DNA of 10,728 nucleotides from Jimgerdemannia flammicorona (Eukaryota; Mucoromycota; Endogonomycetes; Endogonales; Endogonaceae), in contig RBNI01007028.1 of NCBI GenBank assembly GCA_003990745.1, forward strand, positions 1 to 10,728, given 5' to 3'. Under the pieces are notes generated by a model. That model was not told where the DNA came from and made no database searches. It worked only from the letters and a program-made list of their open reading frames with translations. Both the position numbers and the translations under genes were made by a program. Shown piece by piece: positions 8,121 to 10,728 of the stretch (position 1 is its first letter; the number at the start of each line of letters is the position of its first letter).

Positions 8121-8480
8121 TGTTAGATTGAAGATTATACCTTTGATACTATCATTGATACTGATGCTAGAGGATGCCTCATGAGTAAGAAGACAATTGA
8201 CTGCCTAGGCTAAGACATTGGAGAGTCCATCAAGATGGTCTATATTACAGCAGATAGTATACAAGCTACCCCTCTAGGCAAAATCTAAGAAGTCCCCATC
8301 AAGATAGAAGGAGCTACCATCTCAGTAGACATGATTGTTACAAGTACCACTAACTATGACATCCTCATTGACAACCAATGGCTTCACAAGGCCAAGGCTG
8401 TCATTGACCTCAATGCCCAGAAGATATAGATCAACTATAGAGGAAGGAAGGTATGAGTCTCTATCAATGTTCACAAAGGA
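8121..8480 (+). pseudogene. Gypsy retropepsin-like protease with mutated active site
   Basis: Frame 3 reads FDTIIDTDARGCLMSKKTI from 8142, where retropepsins have hydrophobic-D-T-G-A. The Asp is kept (GAT 8157-8159), but the Gly of the DTG triad is Asp (GAT 8163-8165), a GGT-to-GAT transition. The second hallmark, hydrophobic-L-I-G near the C terminus, reads YDILIDNQWL at 8355-8384, again Gly to Asp. Between them SIQATPLGKI..VPIKIEGATISVDMIV forms the expected beta strands. The enzyme works as a dimer and would cut the polyprotein in the particle. Stops at 8211, 8286, 8427 and 8454 replace likely Gln, Gln, Gln and Trp codons. About 110 residues is the usual domain length. Confidence 0.85.
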
Positions 8481-8870
8481 GTTCTACCAGACATGGAGGA
8501 AGGAGATGAAGAAGACACAGAATTCTTCATGCACTCAGTATACAAGAATAAGAGCAAGATACCCAAGCTCACAGATGAGCAGTAGTATAACAAGATCATC
8601 AATGGCTATGTCCCTCAAGAAATATACCCCCATGGTACTAGGATGTACTGCTCTGAACACCTGAATGACTGCTGGTCCTATATCAGTAAAGTCAGAAAAA
8701 TCTGTCAACAAAAGCATGAGCAAGAAGCTGTTGAAGCAAAAAGGGAAGCCAAAGAAGATAACCAGTCCCCAGAGCTTCAAGCTGATAGCAAAGATGAGGA
8801 GAAACAAGAACCAGATATCACTCTCAAGGTTAAGAAGTTTTACCCCAAAGTCAAGATCCCAGAATACAAG
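8481..8870 (+). pseudogene. Charged linker between protease and dUTPase
   Basis: Frame 3 remains open except for one TAG at 8583. It starts with an acidic piece (EEGDEEDTEFF) and contains GYVPQEIYPHGTRMYC, then a Lys/Glu-rich, probably helical or disordered stretch (KHEQEAVEAKREAKEDNQ, about 8715-8768) and KKFYPKVKIPEYKTEGA leading into the dUTPase fold. No catalytic motif is seen. The long open run from 8586 to 9137 is the largest surviving frame of the element; its first ATG at 8643 lies inside the polyprotein and is not a natural start. Confidence 0.6.
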
Positions 8871-9226
8871 ACTGAAGGAGCCATAGGAATAGACCTTACC
8901 AGTATTAAAGATGCTATCTATAAACCACAGACCACCACTCTACTTGATACTGGAATTGGAGTCAAGTTGTCAGAGAACTATGCCAAAATTATCAAAACCA
9001 GGAGAAGTCTGGCCAAAAGTGAAATCTCAGTTAAAGGAGGAATAATAGATCCTGTGAGATCTTCCTCATATTCAGGAATCACAATCCCACCACCCCTTTC
9101 AAAGTCAAGAAGCATGACAGAATTGGCCAGATACTGATTAATAAAGTCAAGAAGCCCAAGATTACTGAAGTTATTGAACTCATCAAGATCAAGAGAGAAG
9201 AACAAGGCTTTGGATCTACTGGAAGA
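8871..9226 (+). pseudogene. Trimeric-type dUTPase domain inside the Pol polyprotein
   Basis: dUTPase hydrolyses dUTP to dUMP and pyrophosphate, keeping uracil out of new DNA. Motifs appear in family order: motif 1 GAIGIDLTS (8877-8903, Asp kept); motif 2 TRRSLA (8997-9014, where the usual R-S-G/S-L-A has Arg at the Ser position); motif 3 GGIIDP (9036-9053, catalytic Asp kept at 9048-9050); motif 4 FKVKKHDRIGQIL (9098-9136, the usual G-D-R-I-A-Q-L with Gly as His); motif 5 GFGSTG (9206-9223). Frame 3 carries motifs 1-3 and frame 2 carries GEIFLIFRNHNPTTPF plus motifs 4-5. About ten bases after GAT CCT seem lost at 9053/9054, removing the D-Y-x-G part with the stacking Tyr. The spacing of about 118 residues matches the family. 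It lies between protease and reverse transcriptase. Confidence 0.9.
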
Positions 9227-9490
9227 GGAGCCTATGCTGCTACCAAGATTATCAAACTCAAGTACAAGAAAGATAAGAACCTGAACAAGCACATATATAC
9301 TATTGGAGAAAACTTTCTCCTGGAAAAACAACTTCTCAAGATTCTGTACAAGAATAAAGAAGTACTTACTGCAGACTTCAGAGATATCCAAAATCAAGAA
9401 TCCAAGTACTATCATAAAGTTGACACCAACAATATCAAGCCTATCTACCAGAAAGCCAGACCTATACCACCTACCTACAAAGAATGGCTG
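9227..9490 (+). pseudogene. dUTPase-to-RT connector of the gypsy Pol
   Basis: Frame 2 is open from about 9056 to a TGA at 9491-9493. After the dUTPase C-terminal glycines come a Lys-rich segment and LLKILYKNKEVLTADFRDI, then YYHKVDTNNIKPIYQKARPIPP. The last part matches the conserved entry to gypsy reverse transcriptase, where H-x-I-x-T-x-x-x-x-P-I-x-x-x-x-R-x-x-P is typical. The absence of any extra domain shows that dUTPase joins directly to reverse transcriptase. Confidence 0.8.
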
Positions 9491-10253
9491 TGAGCAGAAC
9501 TCAAGGAAATAGAAGAAGCTAGAATCATCAAGCAAGCTATCAGCTCCTGGGCTTCACCCATTGTCCTCACCCCAAAGAAAGAAAGCTAGTCTAGAGAGTT
9601 TGCCCCAAGACTCTACATTAATTATAGGAAGCTCAATGCAATTACCAAGAAGGATAGGCAGCCCTTGCCAAATATTTAAGATATTCTTACCACTCTTAAA
9701 AGTGAAGCCAAATACTATACTACCTTAGATCTGTTCTCAGGCTTCCATCAGATTGGTCTCACTCAAGATACCAGTGAGAAATTAGCCTTCATTATACCTG
9801 ATACCACTTATGTCTACCTGTGAATGCCATTTGAAATATATAATACCCCAGCAAGTTTTTAGTGAATGATGAACAGAGTCTTCAGCAATGAGATTGGAAA
9901 ATGGCTCTTTGTCTATATTGATGATGTGATCATCTTCAGCAACACTGCATAGGAATATGTCAACTATATACAGCTAGCCCTCAAGAAGCTCAAGGAGTAT
10001 GGCCTCTATATCAAGCCCAAGAAGTATAAGTTTGCAGCTCAGAAAATTGCCTATCTAGGACATCTCATCAATCAGACTGAAATTCACATGGACCCTATAA
10101 AGATTGAGGCTGTTGCAGCCTACCCAAGATTCAGAACAGCTATAGAAGTCCATGCCTTCCTTGGACTGACCTCCTACTACAGAAGATTCATCAAAGGATA
10201 CTCCAATATTGCAGCACCTATCTATGAGCTACTGAAGAAGGAGATCAAATTAA
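9491..10253 (+). pseudogene. Gypsy reverse transcriptase remnant
   Basis: Frame 2 shows the family blocks in order: EIEEARIIKQAISSWASPIV with KK, LYINYRKLNAITKKDRQPLP, LDLFSGFHQI with the first catalytic Asp (9728-9730), MPFEIYNTPASF (family M-P-F-G-L-x-N-A-P), YIDD at 9914-9925, then KPKKYKFAAQKIAYLGHLI and FLGLTSYYRRFIKGYS. Stops at 9491, 9587, 9677, 9821, 9860, 9863 and 9950 correspond to likely Trp/Arg, Gln/Trp, Gln, Trp/Arg, Gln, Arg and Gln. The FG to FE change in the M-P-F-G block is a G-to-A transition. Both catalytic regions keep their Asp residues. A one-base loss near 10245-10253 moves the frame to 1. The enzyme would make element cDNA. Confidence 0.95.
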
Positions 10254-10710
10254 ATAGACCAAGAAATATCAGGAAACTTTCAATGAACTCAAGACTAGAT
10301 TGACCCAAGCACCCATCCTTGGAAGATTAGATTGGAACCTAGAGTTTATCCTGCAGACAGATGTAAGTACTATAGAACTTAGAGCAGTCCTAGCTCAGAA
10401 GAAAGATGGACATGAATATGTTATCTCCTATACAAGCCAAGGTATCTATAGAGTAGAACAGAACTATGAGTCATATAAGCTTAAATTCTTAGCAGTAGTT
10501 TGGGCAGTAGATAAGTTCCACTACTACCTAGTTGGAAAATACTTCTCTATTCAAACAGACTATTCTGCTCTCACCTGGCTATTCCACACTCTGAACTCTA
10601 AAGAAATATATATCAGATAGATCTACAGACTTCAAGAGTATGACTGTACTGTCAAGCACCACTTAGGAAGAACCAATGCCAATGCTGATGCACTCTCAAG
10701 GATACTCTGA
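10254..10710 (+). pseudogene. Gypsy RNase H remnant
   Basis: Frame 1 reads KKYQETFNELKTRLTQAPIL from about 10255, then FILQTDVSTIELRAVLAQ (family T-D-A-S-x-x-G-x-G-A-V-L-x-Q; Ala to Val, Gly to Glu and Gly to Arg, all transitions), YKLKFLAVVWAV, where the catalytic Glu before x-L-A-V reads Lys, FSIQTDYSALTWLF (family T-D-H-x-A-L with His to Tyr; Asp kept), and GRTNANADALSRIL (family G-x-x-N-x-x-A-D-A-L-S-R). Stops lie at 10252 and 10618 (likely Trp codons) and 10708. The Glu-to-Lys and His-to-Tyr changes would inactivate it even without the stops. It would remove RNA from the RNA/DNA hybrid. Confidence 0.93.
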
Positions 10711-10728
10711 AATATGCCTTTTTTTTTT
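10711..10728. other. T homopolymer at the right edge
   Basis: The sequence ends in ten T residues directly after the RNase H block, before any integrase. Together with the ten C residues at the left edge, this suggests both edges are assembly ends. A true poly(T) insertion point is less likely. Confidence 0.5.

Larger units (their letters stand above)
6200..10728 (+). mobile_element. Ty3/gypsy-type LTR retrotransposon carrying a dUTPase, 5' part
   Basis: The domain order is Gag with zinc knuckle, linker, protease, dUTPase, reverse transcriptase, RNase H, all on the plus strand, and the window ends directly after RNase H. In Ty3/gypsy (Metaviridae) integrase follows RNase H, so integrase and the 3' LTR would lie beyond the window. 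The reading frame is 2 then 1 in gag, 3 from 7491 to 9053, 2 from 9056 to about 10245 and 1 to the end, so indels separate the parts, and about 20 in-frame stops lie between 7491 and 10710. Gag and Pol appear to share one frame across the zinc knuckle to dUTPase stretch. The exact left end is uncertain because the partner LTR is not present. Confidence 0.88.

Noticed and set aside
8335..8664. Plus-strand open frame in frame 1 across the protease and linker
   Set aside because: The protease and dUTPase homology is in frame 3; this frame gives Ser/Thr/Arg-rich translation without motifs.
9051..9060. Programmed ribosomal frameshift between dUTPase halves
   Set aside because: There is no slippery heptamer, the site lies inside a fold motif, and motif residues are missing, all of which fit a deletion better.
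8978..9535. Long minus-strand open frame of 185 codons over the dUTPase and connector
   Set aside because: It is antisense to a region with five dUTPase motifs and RT-entry homology on the plus strand. Its Leu/Phe/Ser-rich translation is what the complement of Lys/Glu-rich coding gives.

Overview
This window looks like a transposon graveyard from an AT-rich filamentous fungal genome. It holds no intact gene, rRNA, tRNA or CRISPR array. Two decayed LTR retrotransposons lie head to tail on the plus strand. The ends are a run of 10 C (1-10) and a run of 10 T (10719-10728), which look more like contig or read ends than biology. By eye there are only three CpG dinucleotides in 10.7 kb (1458, 5374, 7446). 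Nearly all in-frame stops sit where the family has Gln, Trp or Arg. This is the pattern left by C-to-T change on both strands: RIP (repeat-induced point mutation) and/or deamination of methylated cytosine. The phylum cannot be fixed from the sequence.

Region 1 (26-4852) is a full-length Ty1/copia element of about 4.8 kb. It has a 5' LTR, a primer-binding site that matches the anticodon half of initiator tRNA-Met, a gag remnant, and protease, integrase (DD35E), reverse transcriptase and RNase H remnants in canonical copia order, then a short polypurine stretch and a 3' LTR. It is very AT-rich, full of stops and shifted in frame several times.

Region 2 (4853-6160) separates the elements: a pyrimidine-rich stretch, about 700 bases with no supportable gene, and an unrecognised broken reading frame (5750-6159).

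Region 3 (about 6200-10728) is the 5' part of a Ty3/gypsy-type element with visibly higher GC. A putative LTR contains a triplicated 33-base repeat, a TATA-like box and AATAAA. Gag follows, with a CCHC zinc knuckle, then a pre-protease linker, a retropepsin-like protease, a dUTPase domain with all five family motifs recognisable (the third only in part), reverse transcriptase (YIDD) and RNase H. The window ends before any integrase or 3' LTR.

The most notable content is the dUTPase domain fused in the polyprotein between protease and reverse transcriptase. It is rare among LTR retrotransposons and would be expected to limit uracil incorporation during cDNA synthesis. In this copy it is dead, as are protease, zinc knuckle and RNase H, mostly through transitions that hit active-site codons.
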